From Parcubacteria group bacterium GW2011_GWA2_48_9 (GTDB lineage Bacteria > Patescibacteriota > Patescibacteriia > UBA10025), in the NCBI GenBank assembly GCA_001003705.1, contig LCPQ01000013.1, positions 1-39,250 on the forward strand: 39,250 nucleotides of DNA. The letters are read 5' to 3'. The notes under the pieces were generated by a model. It saw only the letters and a list, made by a program, of their open reading frames with translations, was not told the DNA's origin and ran no database searches. Numbering within the stretch: position 1 is the first letter of the stretch; every line of letters begins with the position of its first letter. Of the stretch, positions 16,765-25,798 are shown one piece after another. A program made the translations under genes and the position numbers.

Positions 16765-19005
16765 ATGGCAGTTCGGAGTCAGATTGACCACCTCTTGATT
16801 TACGATCCAGATAGCAGCCGATCGACTGTTCATGTTTTTATAGCGCATCCGTCCCCTGTTGAGGAGAGTACCCTGGGACGACTAATGTTTGTCGCAGAAC
16901 TTGATTCACAGCAACCAGAAAATCGCGACATTATTTTCGCGGTACAACATGAGCTTGAAAGTGCTTTTTATTCCTCTGAAGAAATTCATCCTGAGGTAGC
17001 TTTTGAATCCGCGCTCAGTCGTGCAAACCAAAAGATTGCTGAGCTAGTTTCCTCATATGGAACAAACTGGCACGAACATTTTAATATTGTGGCTGCCGTT
17101 TCACATGGAGATCAGATTTTTTTCTCCGAACATGGCCACATGCATATTTTTCTTTTTCAAAAGCAGCGGGTGACGGATCTATCATCCCCTGCTGGACATG
17201 GCGAATCGTCTACGATTTTAAAAGTATTTACTAATGTTGCTAATGGTAAACTCCATGCTGGCGAGATGATGCTCATCACAACCTCTTCACTTCTCGACTA
17301 TTTTTCCCAGGAAAAACTTCGCAGGATGCTCACTGAGTCCCAACTCCATGAGGCCGTAGTCCACATCGAAAATACTCTGCAAGAAAATATCAATAATGCC
17401 GCATTTGGATCCATTATTATTCAGCCAGTAGAACAGACTATCCCGATTCCCAGTGTACAGCAGGCAATAGTAAACCCTCGACTACACTATTCTGCTACGC
17501 AAGCATCCATGGAGGAAATGATAGATCGCGAGCAGCGTACAAAAGAATTGCTCTCACCTTCGATCTTTTCCAACGTTGCAAAACGGCTGTCAGGCTTCAC
17601 GAGAGGCATAGAAAATATTACACAACGTTTTGTACGCCGTCGCACAAAAAGGAAACTTCCCATCACAGAAACGACGAGAGACTACGCTGAAACATTCCGT
17701 GATAAGGAGCATGGGACACTCCAAAAAATACTACGGGCACTTATTAAAGGACTTGCATCTGTTTTGAAACTGGCCGTTGCCGCAATCGGAAGTTTAGCGC
17801 GACTGATCACTTCACCGGAGAAGCGCCATGCGCTGGCCACGACTCCTGAACGTTTGACCTCGCTTCCGAGTAGAACGATCGCATTTCTCAAGAAACTACC
17901 GGTGCGGGGGCGTGTCATTGCTGGACTTGCTCTCGTCGTTGTTTTTATCTTTGCACAAAGTATCGTGTCACGTGGAATGAACGACACGCGAGTCGAAGAC
18001 ACTTCCTCTTATGATACACGCGTGAGTGTAATCGATGGTTTCCTCCTGGATGCCGAACTGGCCTTTTCATATGATAACGTCGTATCAGCCACAGAAGCTA
18101 TTCAAAAGGCTCAAGAGTTTCTCACGAAATTGCCCACTCGATCCGATGAACAAAAAGCTACGGCAGACAGGCTCAATAATAAACTTGTAACACTTCGTGA
18201 ACAAGCAAACCATGTCACACGAATTGACCGACCCGCCGTACTCACAGATTTAAATACTCTCTCCAGCAACGGTCCAATAGGTGGCGTTGAACTCATAGGG
18301 AGCACACTGTATGCATTCTCACCGAAAGACAACAGTACCTATCAGGTAGATACGTCGTCAGGAGAAGCATCACTCTTCGCGACCGCCGTGGTAGAAAATG
18401 CTTTTCAATATGTAATTGAATCAACCCCTAACACCCTTCTTTTTCTTAACACAGCAAATGCGCTTAACGAATACACCGTCAGTGCAAAAGCGCTGCGTGA
18501 CCTGCCACTGACCATTCCAGGTACGGAAATCAACATCGTCGACATTGGCTATTATGAAGGACGTCTCTATCTTCTTGACATTGCCAATAACCAAGTCTGG
18601 AGGGCAGTGCGTGGAGCCTCGCAATACTCAGCCGCACAGAAATGGATTCAAGACGGGACTGATGTGAGATTAGCCCACTCACTTGCCGTCGATGGGGATA
18701 TCTACGTATTGCAAGAAAACGGCAGTGTGAGTAAATTCACGAGGGGAACGCGCCAAGACTTTTCCATAGAATCTGTTGAGCCGGCACTTGGAGGAGGAAC
18801 GAAAATCTGGACTGATCCTGATTCATCGTCTCTCTATATACTTGATGCGGAAGGAAAGCGTCTTTTACTCTTCTCTAAAGAAGGCGCTCTCCGGAATCAG
18901 TATGTATCGGAAGCGTTTGCCACGGCTACGGATATAGCAATCAATGAGACGGCAAAGAAAGCTTATATACTGGCTGGCACTACCATCTATACGGTAGATC
19001 TCTAG
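16765..19005 (+). CDS. PP2C-like N-terminal domain / single TM / C-terminal beta-propeller protein
   Basis: N-terminal alpha/beta region reminiscent of PPM phosphatases, TM GRVIAGLALVVVFIFAQSIV, then repeated propeller-like blades. Confidence 0.55.
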   Translation: MAVRSQIDHLLIYDPDSSRSTVHVFIAHPSPVEESTLGRLMFVAELDSQQPENRDIIFAVQHELESAFYSSEEIHPEVAFESALSRANQKIAELVSSYGTNWHEHFNIVAAVSHGDQIFFSEHGHMHIFLFQKQRVTDLSSPAGHGESSTILKVFTNVANGKLHAGEMMLITTSSLLDYFSQEKLRRMLTESQLHEAVVHIENTLQENINNAAFGSIIIQPVEQTIPIPSVQQAIVNPRLHYSATQASMEEMIDREQRTKELLSPSIFSNVAKRLSGFTRGIENITQRFVRRRTKRKLPITETTRDYAETFRDKEHGTLQKILRALIKGLASVLKLAVAAIGSLARLITSPEKRHALATTPERLTSLPSRTIAFLKKLPVRGRVIAGLALVVVFIFAQSIVSRGMNDTRVEDTSSYDTRVSVIDGFLLDAELAFSYDNVVSATEAIQKAQEFLTKLPTRSDEQKATADRLNNKLVTLREQANHVTRIDRPAVLTDLNTLSSNGPIGGVELIGSTLYAFSPKDNSTYQVDTSSGEASLFATAVVENAFQYVIESTPNTLLFLNTANALNEYTVSAKALRDLPLTIPGTEINIVDIGYYEGRLYLLDIANNQVWRAVRGASQYSAAQKWIQDGTDVRLAHSLAVDGDIYVLQENGSVSKFTRGTRQDFSIESVEPALGGGTKIWTDPDSSSLYILDAEGKRLLLFSKEGALRNQYVSEAFATATDIAINETAKKAYILAGTTIYTVDL

Positions 19006-19027
19006 AAACTTCTTTTGTTCGCTAACC

Positions 19028-19060
19028 AAAAAGCCCCAGGGCGTATCCCGGGGGCTTTTT
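19028..19060. terminator. Bidirectional terminator
   Basis: AAAAAGCCCCAGGGCGTATCCCGGGGGCTTTTT. Confidence 0.85.
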
Positions 19061-19080
19061 AATTGGTGAGTACTAAGGAT

Positions 19081-19383
19081 TTATTTCAACGTAACCTGTG
19101 CGCCAGCTTCTTCAAGCTTTTTCTTCAATTCATCTGCCTCTTCTTTGGTCGCTCCCTCTTTCACAACCTTCGGAGCACCATCAACCATATCCTTAGCTTC
19201 TTTGAGGCCTTTCTGTGTGACTTCCCTGACAATCTTGATGACCGAGATTTTGTTCGCTCCCGCAGCAGTTAATTCGACGTTATCGGAAAGTTCGAGGGCG
19301 GTAAGTTTCTCGATCTGCTCAACGAGTGCCTTAAATTTTTCAGGCACCTCGACTGTCTCACTCTTTTGCGCTTCGTCTGCCAT
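19081..19383 (-). CDS. rplL: Ribosomal protein bL12 (L7/L12), unusually short
   Basis: [18 protein letters not shown] + [66 protein letters not shown]. Confidence 0.95.
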   Translation of the reverse strand: MADEAQKSETVEVPEKFKALVEQIEKLTALELSDNVELTAAGANKISVIKIVREVTQKGLKEAKDMVDGAPKVVKEGATKEEADELKKKLEEAGAQVTLK

Positions 19384-19420
19384 ATGTGTATAGACTAACT
19401 ATTAATGTAATTAATTTAGA

Positions 19421-19945
19421 TTAACTTTTTTTCTCTTGAACTGCTTTCAATGCATAGACTAGATCGCGCAGGTTGCCTTGCAGTACGCCCACAATACCAC
19501 GAAGCGGGCCACTGACTGCAGAAACCAGTTGTCCGAGCAACTCCTTCTTCCCGGGAAGAGCGGCAAATGCCTTTGCCTGCACGGCATCCATAAATACTCC
19601 CCCGACAAATCCGCCGAGAAATTTCATCGTTTCGTGTGTTTTTGCAAATGTATTCAGTACTTTTGCCGGGGCAACTTCATCCTCATTACCGAAAGCAGCT
19701 GCAACAGTCCCGGTAAATGAAGTGACACCTTCTGCCGGCAACCCCTTTGCTGTCAGAGCTCTCTTTACCAAAGTCTTTTTAACTACACCATAGTCAATAC
19801 TTTCTGACCGTAACTTCTTTCGCAATTCCACTTCATCTAATGCAGACAAACCGTCCTGCCTGACGAATACGACGCTCTTCGAAGACGTAAGTCTGTCTTC
19901 GAACTGCTTCAATTCTGATTCTTTTCTTGCACGTGTCTTTGCCAT
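19421..19945 (-). CDS. rplJ: Ribosomal protein uL10 (start corrected to MAKTRARK at 19945)
   Basis: KSVVFVRQDGLSALDEVELRKKLRSESIDYGVVKKTLVKRAL; upstream in-frame extension overlaps the structured leader. Confidence 0.92.
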   Translation of the reverse strand: MAKTRARKESELKQFEDRLTSSKSVVFVRQDGLSALDEVELRKKLRSESIDYGVVKKTLVKRALTAKGLPAEGVTSFTGTVAAAFGNEDEVAPAKVLNTFAKTHETMKFLGGFVGGVFMDAVQAKAFAALPGKKELLGQLVSAVSGPLRGIVGVLQGNLRDLVYALKAVQEKKS

Positions 19946-19951
19946 AGTGTC

Positions 19952-19991
19952 ATAAAAAAACAATTTGCGGATATCCTTATTGTTCCGCAAA
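19952..19991 (-). terminator. Attenuator terminator immediately before rplJ
   Basis: Minus strand TTTGCGGA-N12-TCCGCAAA followed by TTGTTTTTTTAT. Confidence 0.75.
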
Positions 19992-20105
19992 CGTTTTTTG
20001 GACACGACGTGGTCCTCCTCTTCATGCTTCCTGCGTAGGCCCTCCTGGCATAGCCAAGGTGATTTAAACGCATGCGTGCCTACGGTCTGCGGAAAATTGG
20101 ATTGT
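19992..20105 (-). ncRNA. L10-type ribosomal protein leader
   Basis: Minus strand CCGCAGACCGTAGGCACGC...GCCTACGCAGGA: paired GTAGGC/GCCTAC with the flanking GCAGACC/GCAGGA arrangement typical of L10 leaders, followed by an attenuator. Confidence 0.65.
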
Positions 20106-20156
20106 GGAAACACTATACCTGTGGTGAAAAAAGGTGTCAATAGTCTGGAATGCTCA

Positions 20157-20185
20157 GGAAAAAGGCCTCTGACTAAAGTCGAGGC
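20157..20185 (-). terminator. Rho-independent terminator
   Basis: Minus strand GGCCTCGACTTTAGTCAGAGGCC followed by TTTTTCC. Confidence 0.8.
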
Positions 20186-20212
20186 CCATACTAACGAGCG
20201 TTGGGGAGGGTA

Positions 20213-20539
20213 TTACTGGAGGAGCGCGGAGATCTGTGCCGATACCGAATCTGCAAGTTCATCGGTGTCGACGGCAAACCCGGCAAGCATGGGCAAGTCC
20301 ACTTCGAATGAAAGCGTGGATGTGGTTACTGACATCTTGCCAGAAATTTCCCTACCTCCTGCACTGCAGGTGAAACTCCCATCGGTGCCAGACCAGATCT
20401 GGCGAAGGTTGCGGATATCCCCATCGGGATATGCCTGTTGAAGACGTTGTTCGAGATCGGCTTTAAGCCGGCGTATCACCTCATTGGGTGAGAGACCATG
20501 CGGGATGGTCTTCTGAATATCTGAGCCAAATAGGCCCAT
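20213..20539 (-). CDS. Small protein resembling the polyhydroxyalkanoic acid system (PHA_gran_rgn-like) family
   Basis: HGLSPNEVIRRLKADLEQRLQQAY...W.GTDGSFTCSAGGREISGKMSVTTSTLSFEVDLPMLAGF; SD AGGAGG; own terminator. Confidence 0.5.
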   Translation of the reverse strand: MGLFGSDIQKTIPHGLSPNEVIRRLKADLEQRLQQAYPDGDIRNLRQIWSGTDGSFTCSAGGREISGKMSVTTSTLSFEVDLPMLAGFAVDTDELADSVSAQISALLQ

Positions 20540-20745
20540 GGCAACCTCCTCGTAGTGAGAGTTTCATAAAAAAAGAACATGAACTAATCACCGAGTACTC
20601 TACTGTAAAAAGAAGGCAGGGTCAAGAAGACTACTGTCTGTAATGACCGGTCGAATGACTTAATTTGATAGTAAATAAGACTCTGTCAAACCGACCAACT
20701 CCCCTGATACCCCTATCCCTTGATAACCCCTTCTTTCTTGATAAA

Positions 20746-20781
20746 GAAAAAAGCCTACTAGATCACGAGGATCGTTCGGCT
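20746..20781 (-). terminator. Imperfect terminator overlapping the stop codon of the small membrane ORF
   Basis: AGCC...GATC..GATC...GGCT followed by TTTTTTC on the minus strand. Confidence 0.4.
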
Positions 20782-21075
20782 TCGAAAGGGCGGTCCTGGA
20801 ACGGACAAATTACCGCTAACGATAGTGCGAGCGATACTGGAAGCTTCCGCGCACACGGACGTAGAGTATCGTCGAGATGAACGATACCACCAGTGACGAG
20901 CAACAAAGGTCAGCGGGTACGCGAGAAGAAATGTCGGGCGTGTCCGTTTGAAAAGGAAGTAGCAATTCTTTTCGCCGAACCAAATGGCGAATTGGCGACC
21001 GAGTTCAGTTGATACGATCCATACTCCCGCGAGCAATAGTCCTGCGAGAATGTAGCCTTCCGTTGGTAATTGCAT
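20758..21075 (-). CDS. Small hypothetical membrane protein (start MQLPTEGYI at 21075)
   Basis: TM YILAGLLLAGVWIVS; GGGGGG SD-like; terminator at 3' end. Confidence 0.45.
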   Translation of the reverse strand: MQLPTEGYILAGLLLAGVWIVSTELGRQFAIWFGEKNCYFLFKRTRPTFLLAYPLTFVARHWWYRSSRRYSTSVCAEASSIARTIVSGNLSVPGPPFRSRTILVI

Positions 21076-21207
21076 AGACCCCCCAAGGGTTTGTGTTGTT
21101 CGTGAACGATTTTTGAACTTGATATATGTACCATGAATCCAGTACCTTGTCAATGCAACCCTTGCATAGGACATACATTGTAAATGGCGTAGTGGTGGGC
21201 TTTACAA

Positions 21208-21326
21208 GCAAGTCGAGCAAGCCCCGCCTCGCTCCGCTAAGGCGGGCGAGTCGACCGCTACACGATTTCTTCTGACTCTTTTGCTCTTATGCGTTTTCCA
21301 ACCGGCGTGCCGACTCGCCGACTTGC
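21208..21326. repeat. Compound palindromic intergenic element (REP/MITE-like)
   Basis: GCAAGTCG (21208-21215)/CGACTTGC (21319-21326) termini; internal CCCGCCT (21223-21229)/AGGCGGG (21240-21246) hairpin; GGCGAGTCG (21245-21253)/CGACTCGCC (21311-21319). Confidence 0.55.
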
Positions 21327-21375
21327 ATCCAATTAACTTAACCGATTAACCGATTATCTAGTATACTAACTACCT

Positions 21376-22107
21376 ATGGAATCAACGAAACGGCCTCTCT
21401 CCTGCCTCCTCATCCACGGCTTCACCTCGCACCGTTCGTCGCTCGAGGCGGTCATTCCTGAGTTGGACAAACGCGGTATCCCCTGGCATTACCCTATCCT
21501 GGCAGGACACGGAACCCATCCTCATGACTTGGAACATACCACGTGGGAACATTGGCAATACAACGTCGAACAAGGACTTGACTATCTTTTACAGGAATCG
21601 TCTCAAGTGGTCATTATCGCTCTATCTATGGGTACATTACTGGCTCTCGAGCTTGCCGCCAAATACCCGAAAGATGTCGTCGGATTAGTATTGCTCTCAC
21701 CGACGCTTCACTTCAAACAGCGCCTAACCAAGTGGACCCGACCGCTCACAAAAGTGTTGAAGCGGTTTCCGAATCCGAGCATCACGAAGTTCAGCTCGAC
21801 CGAATACGCCAAACGGGACAAGGGCTACGTTTGGTTTCCGACGGTTGCCTTCAAAGAATACTGGCTTCGTACCCAGCACTTTGATTCTGTGCTTGAAAAA
21901 GTCCGCCAGCCAGTCAGGATCATCCATTCAAAAAAGGATTTGGTCGCGCATCCGTCAGGCACGCTTCATATCTATTCAACGATCCCGTCGACGGAAAAAG
22001 ATATTGTCTGGCTGGAATCATCAGGACACGAAGTACTGCTCGACAGGGAAATCCCCTTCGTGCTAGAAAATATCTTTTCCTTTCCTCCGCTTACTGCTAG
22101 GAAATAA
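21376..22107 (+). CDS. Alpha/beta hydrolase (carboxylesterase/monoacylglycerol lipase-like)
   Basis: CLLIHGFTSHRSSLEAVIPEL, ALSMGTLLALELAAKYP, HSKKDLV, SSGHEVLLDRE. Confidence 0.88.
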   Translation: MESTKRPLSCLLIHGFTSHRSSLEAVIPELDKRGIPWHYPILAGHGTHPHDLEHTTWEHWQYNVEQGLDYLLQESSQVVIIALSMGTLLALELAAKYPKDVVGLVLLSPTLHFKQRLTKWTRPLTKVLKRFPNPSITKFSSTEYAKRDKGYVWFPTVAFKEYWLRTQHFDSVLEKVRQPVRIIHSKKDLVAHPSGTLHIYSTIPSTEKDIVWLESSGHEVLLDREIPFVLENIFSFPPLTARK

Positions 22108-22783
22108 CCGTTCCGGTAAATACTCCACCCGTAATTACCGATCGCAAGTTCCGCAGATCGGCTCCTTTGCACACAATGATGGTAAGTCCGAGTTGCTTTG
22201 CGAGTTTGGAAGCTTCGGGATCGAACGGCACGTGGTATCCCGGCGTGTGCTTCGTTCCCGTGAGTTTCAGAAGCTCATCCCAGGTCATCCGCGGAATAGA
22301 ACGGGCAGTTTTGACTTTTCGGGGATCGGCGGTGTAGACATATTCGATGTTGCTCATGTTGACGACCATCTCAGCTCCGTACGCATGGGCAAGCATCACG
22401 GCGTCTTTATCCGACGACGACCCCGGCTTCCACCCAGCACCAACCAAGATCTTTTTTTCACTGACTATGCGCTTCGTGGGATTCGCAAGTACTTCGTGAT
22501 AGGCGGACAAACCGAAGAGTGAGCGTATAAGCTCTGCGTTCATTTTTGTAGCCGCAATGCCAATCCAATCCAAATCATCAGAAGTGATGGGTATAATGTT
22601 TTTAGCTGCCTTCTGATAGTCGCGGCACACATTCCCGCCACCGGTCACGATGACGAATCGGTATCCATGTTTGCATAAATCAAGAATAAGGGAGCGAAAC
22701 TTCCTTAGGTAGACGACGCTGATCTTTTTTGGAATGATAATCGACCCACCCAGTGAAAGAATGACGGTTTTACGAATACTCAT
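22097..22783 (-). CDS. pyrH: UMP kinase
   Basis: VILSLGGSIIIP, FVIVTGGGNVCRDYQ, SSSDKDAVMLAHAYGAEMVVNMSNIEYVYTADPRKV. Confidence 0.85.
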   Translation of the reverse strand: MSIRKTVILSLGGSIIIPKKISVVYLRKFRSLILDLCKHGYRFVIVTGGGNVCRDYQKAAKNIIPITSDDLDWIGIAATKMNAELIRSLFGLSAYHEVLANPTKRIVSEKKILVGAGWKPGSSSDKDAVMLAHAYGAEMVVNMSNIEYVYTADPRKVKTARSIPRMTWDELLKLTGTKHTPGYHVPFDPEASKLAKQLGLTIIVCKGADLRNLRSVITGGVFTGTVIS

Positions 22784-23850
22784 TGGAGATATTTTCGCTT
22801 ATTTGCTAAATGTTCGTCATATGTCTCACTAAAAACAGTTGAGCCATCGGGTTTTGTAAGAAAATACAGATAATCAGTCTCCGTGGGATTCGCTACGGCT
22901 TCGAGTGCGTCAAACGATGGGTTACTAATCGGCCCTGGCGGAAGACCCGGGTATTTGTAGGTATTGTATGGATTGTCCGTTTCAACATCCTCCGCCGAAG
23001 GCTGCAAAGCGCTTTTGCCAGTGACATAATTTACCGTTGCATCCGACTGTAGCGCAATACTGTTTTCGATGCGCGTGAGAAAAACTCCCGCCGCGATTTT
23101 TCTGTCATCAACTGTACGCACTTCTTTTTCGACGATGCTCGCGAGTGTCACTCCTTCAAAGATGGAGAGTCCTTGGTCGCGAAAACCTTCGACGATGCTA
23201 TTCGACAGCTTGTCACCGAAATTATCCAGCATACGTTGGATGATATCCTCCGCGGTAGAATTCGAAAAAATACGGTAGGTATCCGGAAAAAGAAAGCCTT
23301 CCAGATTTGCTTCGTCCGGTTTATCTACAAGAAAGGAAAATGTAGAGTTGGGCAGCAGGGTGGCGGTATTGGTCACATCAGATGCACGTGCGAACTCGCC
23401 TGCACCTAATACGTCTTCTTTTGCAAGATATTCGTCTATATTTTCAATCGTCCACCCTTCGATAATGGTGATTGAACTCTCATTTGACACATCCCCTTTC
23501 GTTAGTGCTGTGACAATGTCTCGAATTGACATTGTAGGATTTAATTCAAAGACACCGGCGATGAAATTCGCTTCGGAACCGTCAACATACACGTATGCTT
23601 CAAAATTCCATGTACTCCTGATGAGCTCCGCGCCATGGAGATTTTTGGAAATGATGTGTACACTGTCGCCCTGTTCAATAGTAAAAAGTTGCGTCGCTGT
23701 ATCAGATGAGTAAGGGGAGGAAACGCTCTGCCAAAAACCAATTGTCGCTACCACAGCTATAATCAGTAAACCGGCGAGAACCCAAAGAACATAGACACCG
23801 ATGCGCCGCGACGGACCCGCTTGATGATCCTTTAGAGGTACTTCAGCCAT
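22780..23850 (-). CDS. mltG: Endolytic murein transglycosylase MltG
   Basis: LEGFLFPDTYRIF, GVTLASIVEKEVRTVDDRKIAAGVFLTRIENSIALQSDATVNYVTGK, NPYNTYKYPGLPPGPISNPS. Confidence 0.93.
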   Translation of the reverse strand: MAEVPLKDHQAGPSRRIGVYVLWVLAGLLIIAVVATIGFWQSVSSPYSSDTATQLFTIEQGDSVHIISKNLHGAELIRSTWNFEAYVYVDGSEANFIAGVFELNPTMSIRDIVTALTKGDVSNESSITIIEGWTIENIDEYLAKEDVLGAGEFARASDVTNTATLLPNSTFSFLVDKPDEANLEGFLFPDTYRIFSNSTAEDIIQRMLDNFGDKLSNSIVEGFRDQGLSIFEGVTLASIVEKEVRTVDDRKIAAGVFLTRIENSIALQSDATVNYVTGKSALQPSAEDVETDNPYNTYKYPGLPPGPISNPSFDALEAVANPTETDYLYFLTKPDGSTVFSETYDEHLANKRKYLQ

Positions 23851-24908
23851 TTTTTCTTTTTTATAAGTTCTACAATTTTTTTCACATCCTGCGCTTTTTC
23901 CCGGTGGCAGACAAGCACCGCGTCATCTGTGGCGACAACTATGAGATCTGAGACACCCGCAGTGGCTACTAATTTTCCACTCATGTTGAAGACGAGGCTT
24001 CGATGCGTATCGATGCCGAGGTGGTGTCCGCGAATCGTATTGCCGTCCGTGCCGCTCTCCAGCATTTCCTGCACTGTGCGCCAGTGACCGATATCAGCCC
24101 AACCAAATGAGGCCGGTATAACTAACATTTTCTTCAGTTTTTCCATAATGCCAAAATCTATCGAGACAGCGGGTAATTTTGGGAAGAGTGATTGAATCAC
24201 CGCATCTTCCTTCCGTGTTCCTATGGCAGCTTGCATTTTCATCAATAAACGGTAATGGATTGGTAAATGCTTCCTATAGAGGGTAAGTAAGTGGTCGACT
24301 CGCCACATGAACATCGCCGGGTTCCAGAGATAATTCCATTTCTTTACGAATAGTTCCGCCTTTTTGAGAGGCGGTTTTTCAATAAATCGTTCTGCTAAAA
24401 AAACTTTCCTCTTCTGCACACTACGAAATAGCCGGGCGAGTTTGAGATACCCATAGCCGGTCTCCGGATATGTCGGTTCAATGCCGACGAGTACTGTGTG
24501 ATCTGGATGACTTCGTACTACCTGCTCAGCTAAACGAATAACTTTTACATATTCACGCTCATCAATAATCACGTGATCCGCATTTACCATAAACATCACA
24601 GCTTTCGGATTCTCATGTGCTACGCGAATAGCAGCGAGGCCGATGGCAGATGCGGTATCTCTCCGGACGGGCTCAAAAGAGAATTGTTTCGAGTTGATAC
24701 GGGGAAGTTGTTTTTTAAGAAGGCGGCGATCGCGTAAGCTAGCCGCAATCATAATATTATGCTGTGACACGAGTTTACGTGTACGGCGAAATGTTTTTTG
24801 GAGCAACGTCTCACTACCTGCAAATGCCAGCAGTTGCTTCGGGGCATGGGAGCGAGAAAGAGGCCACAATCGTGTGCCGCCGCCTCCCGCTAAAATGACA
24901 GCTTTCAT
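23832..24908 (-). CDS. manC: Mannose-1-phosphate guanylyltransferase
   Basis: MKAVILAGGGGTRLWPLSRSHAPKQLLAF, VEPTYPETGYGYLK-like, FIEKPP, DFGIMEK. Confidence 0.9.
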   Translation of the reverse strand: MKAVILAGGGGTRLWPLSRSHAPKQLLAFAGSETLLQKTFRRTRKLVSQHNIMIAASLRDRRLLKKQLPRINSKQFSFEPVRRDTASAIGLAAIRVAHENPKAVMFMVNADHVIIDEREYVKVIRLAEQVVRSHPDHTVLVGIEPTYPETGYGYLKLARLFRSVQKRKVFLAERFIEKPPLKKAELFVKKWNYLWNPAMFMWRVDHLLTLYRKHLPIHYRLLMKMQAAIGTRKEDAVIQSLFPKLPAVSIDFGIMEKLKKMLVIPASFGWADIGHWRTVQEMLESGTDGNTIRGHHLGIDTHRSLVFNMSGKLVATAGVSDLIVVATDDAVLVCHREKAQDVKKIVELIKKKKWLKYL

Positions 24909-24940
24909 GAGTAGTAAATTTTTTTTGTTATGTTCACAGT

Positions 24941-25621
24941 CTACTCGGATCCCCACTCGCTCGGAATGAGCGGTACGAATTGAAACCCCGGAAATCGTTC
25001 TTCTGAAAAATCCTTTTTTCCTTTGCGATCAATCTTTACCATATCATGTTCGTGCCGCCCTACAGGAATTACTAAACGCCCCGGTACCGTGAGCTGCTCG
25101 AGAAGCGCTTTTGGAATTTGTTCGGCGCCCGCCGCGACAATAATCTTATCATACGGTGCATTCTTTTTATAGCCACGCGTGCCGTCACCCACTACGAATG
25201 TCACGTTTGTACAACCAAACACTTCTACATTATGTCTCCCGAAATCTGCGACAGGCCGTACGCGCTCAATAGCGACGATACGTCCACCGGGTCCTACTAA
25301 GGTTGAGAGCAGTGCTGTCTGCCAACCTGACCCATAACCGACATCAAAGATATGGTCGCCCTTTTTGGGCTGAAGTAATTCGATCATAAACGCGACGGTC
25401 AGCGGCTGAGAGATGGTTTGGCCATATCCGATAGGTAGCGGCGCGTTTACAGCGGCGTCTTCTTTTTTTTCATCAGGTAAAAACCCTGCCCGCCCTACAT
25501 GCTGGAAGGCACGAATAATATCGGGTGTTTTGAGATACCCTTCATCTATAAGCTTTTCAACCAGACCTTGGTAGTTTTCCATTGGTACGCCAAGTATACC
25601 AAAAAATGCTTTATTCTCCAT
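24941..25621 (-). CDS. pcm: Protein-L-isoaspartate O-methyltransferase
   Basis: ALPIGYGQTISQP-like (APLPIGYGQTISQPLTVAFMIELL), IFDVGYGSGWQTALL. Confidence 0.9.
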   Translation of the reverse strand: MENKAFFGILGVPMENYQGLVEKLIDEGYLKTPDIIRAFQHVGRAGFLPDEKKEDAAVNAPLPIGYGQTISQPLTVAFMIELLQPKKGDHIFDVGYGSGWQTALLSTLVGPGGRIVAIERVRPVADFGRHNVEVFGCTNVTFVVGDGTRGYKKNAPYDKIIVAAGAEQIPKALLEQLTVPGRLVIPVGRHEHDMVKIDRKGKKDFSEERFPGFQFVPLIPSEWGSE

Positions 25622-25754
25622 ACATTGGCTGTCTAGAGCCCTGTTAAAATTCTTTCGACAAAGTTATCCACACAGAAAAAAATGAGTACTCCATGCCCTG
25701 ACAAGAGAAAAATTCATTTTTGCTTATCTTTATTGATAACGAATCTCACAAATG

Positions 25755-25798
25755 TTGACAAGTAAGGTGACTTATTTCCTAATAGTGCGGTAAGTCAC
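25755..25798 (+). promoter_or_regulatory. Candidate promoter/operator of the pilus operon
   Basis: TTGACA at 25755 overlapping the perfect inverted repeat GTGACTTA (25767-25774) / TAAGTCAC (25791-25798). Confidence 0.4.

Noticed and set aside
19946-20140. N-terminal extension of the rplJ ORF (239 aa in the track)
   Set aside because: The extra residues overlap the L10-type leader and attenuator; the uL10 homology begins at MAKTRARK (19945).
21187-21260. tRNA gene (GTAGTGG...CCGCTAC could form a 7-bp acceptor-like stem)
   Set aside because: No TTCGANTC T-arm, no valid anticodon arm; better explained by the compound palindrome.
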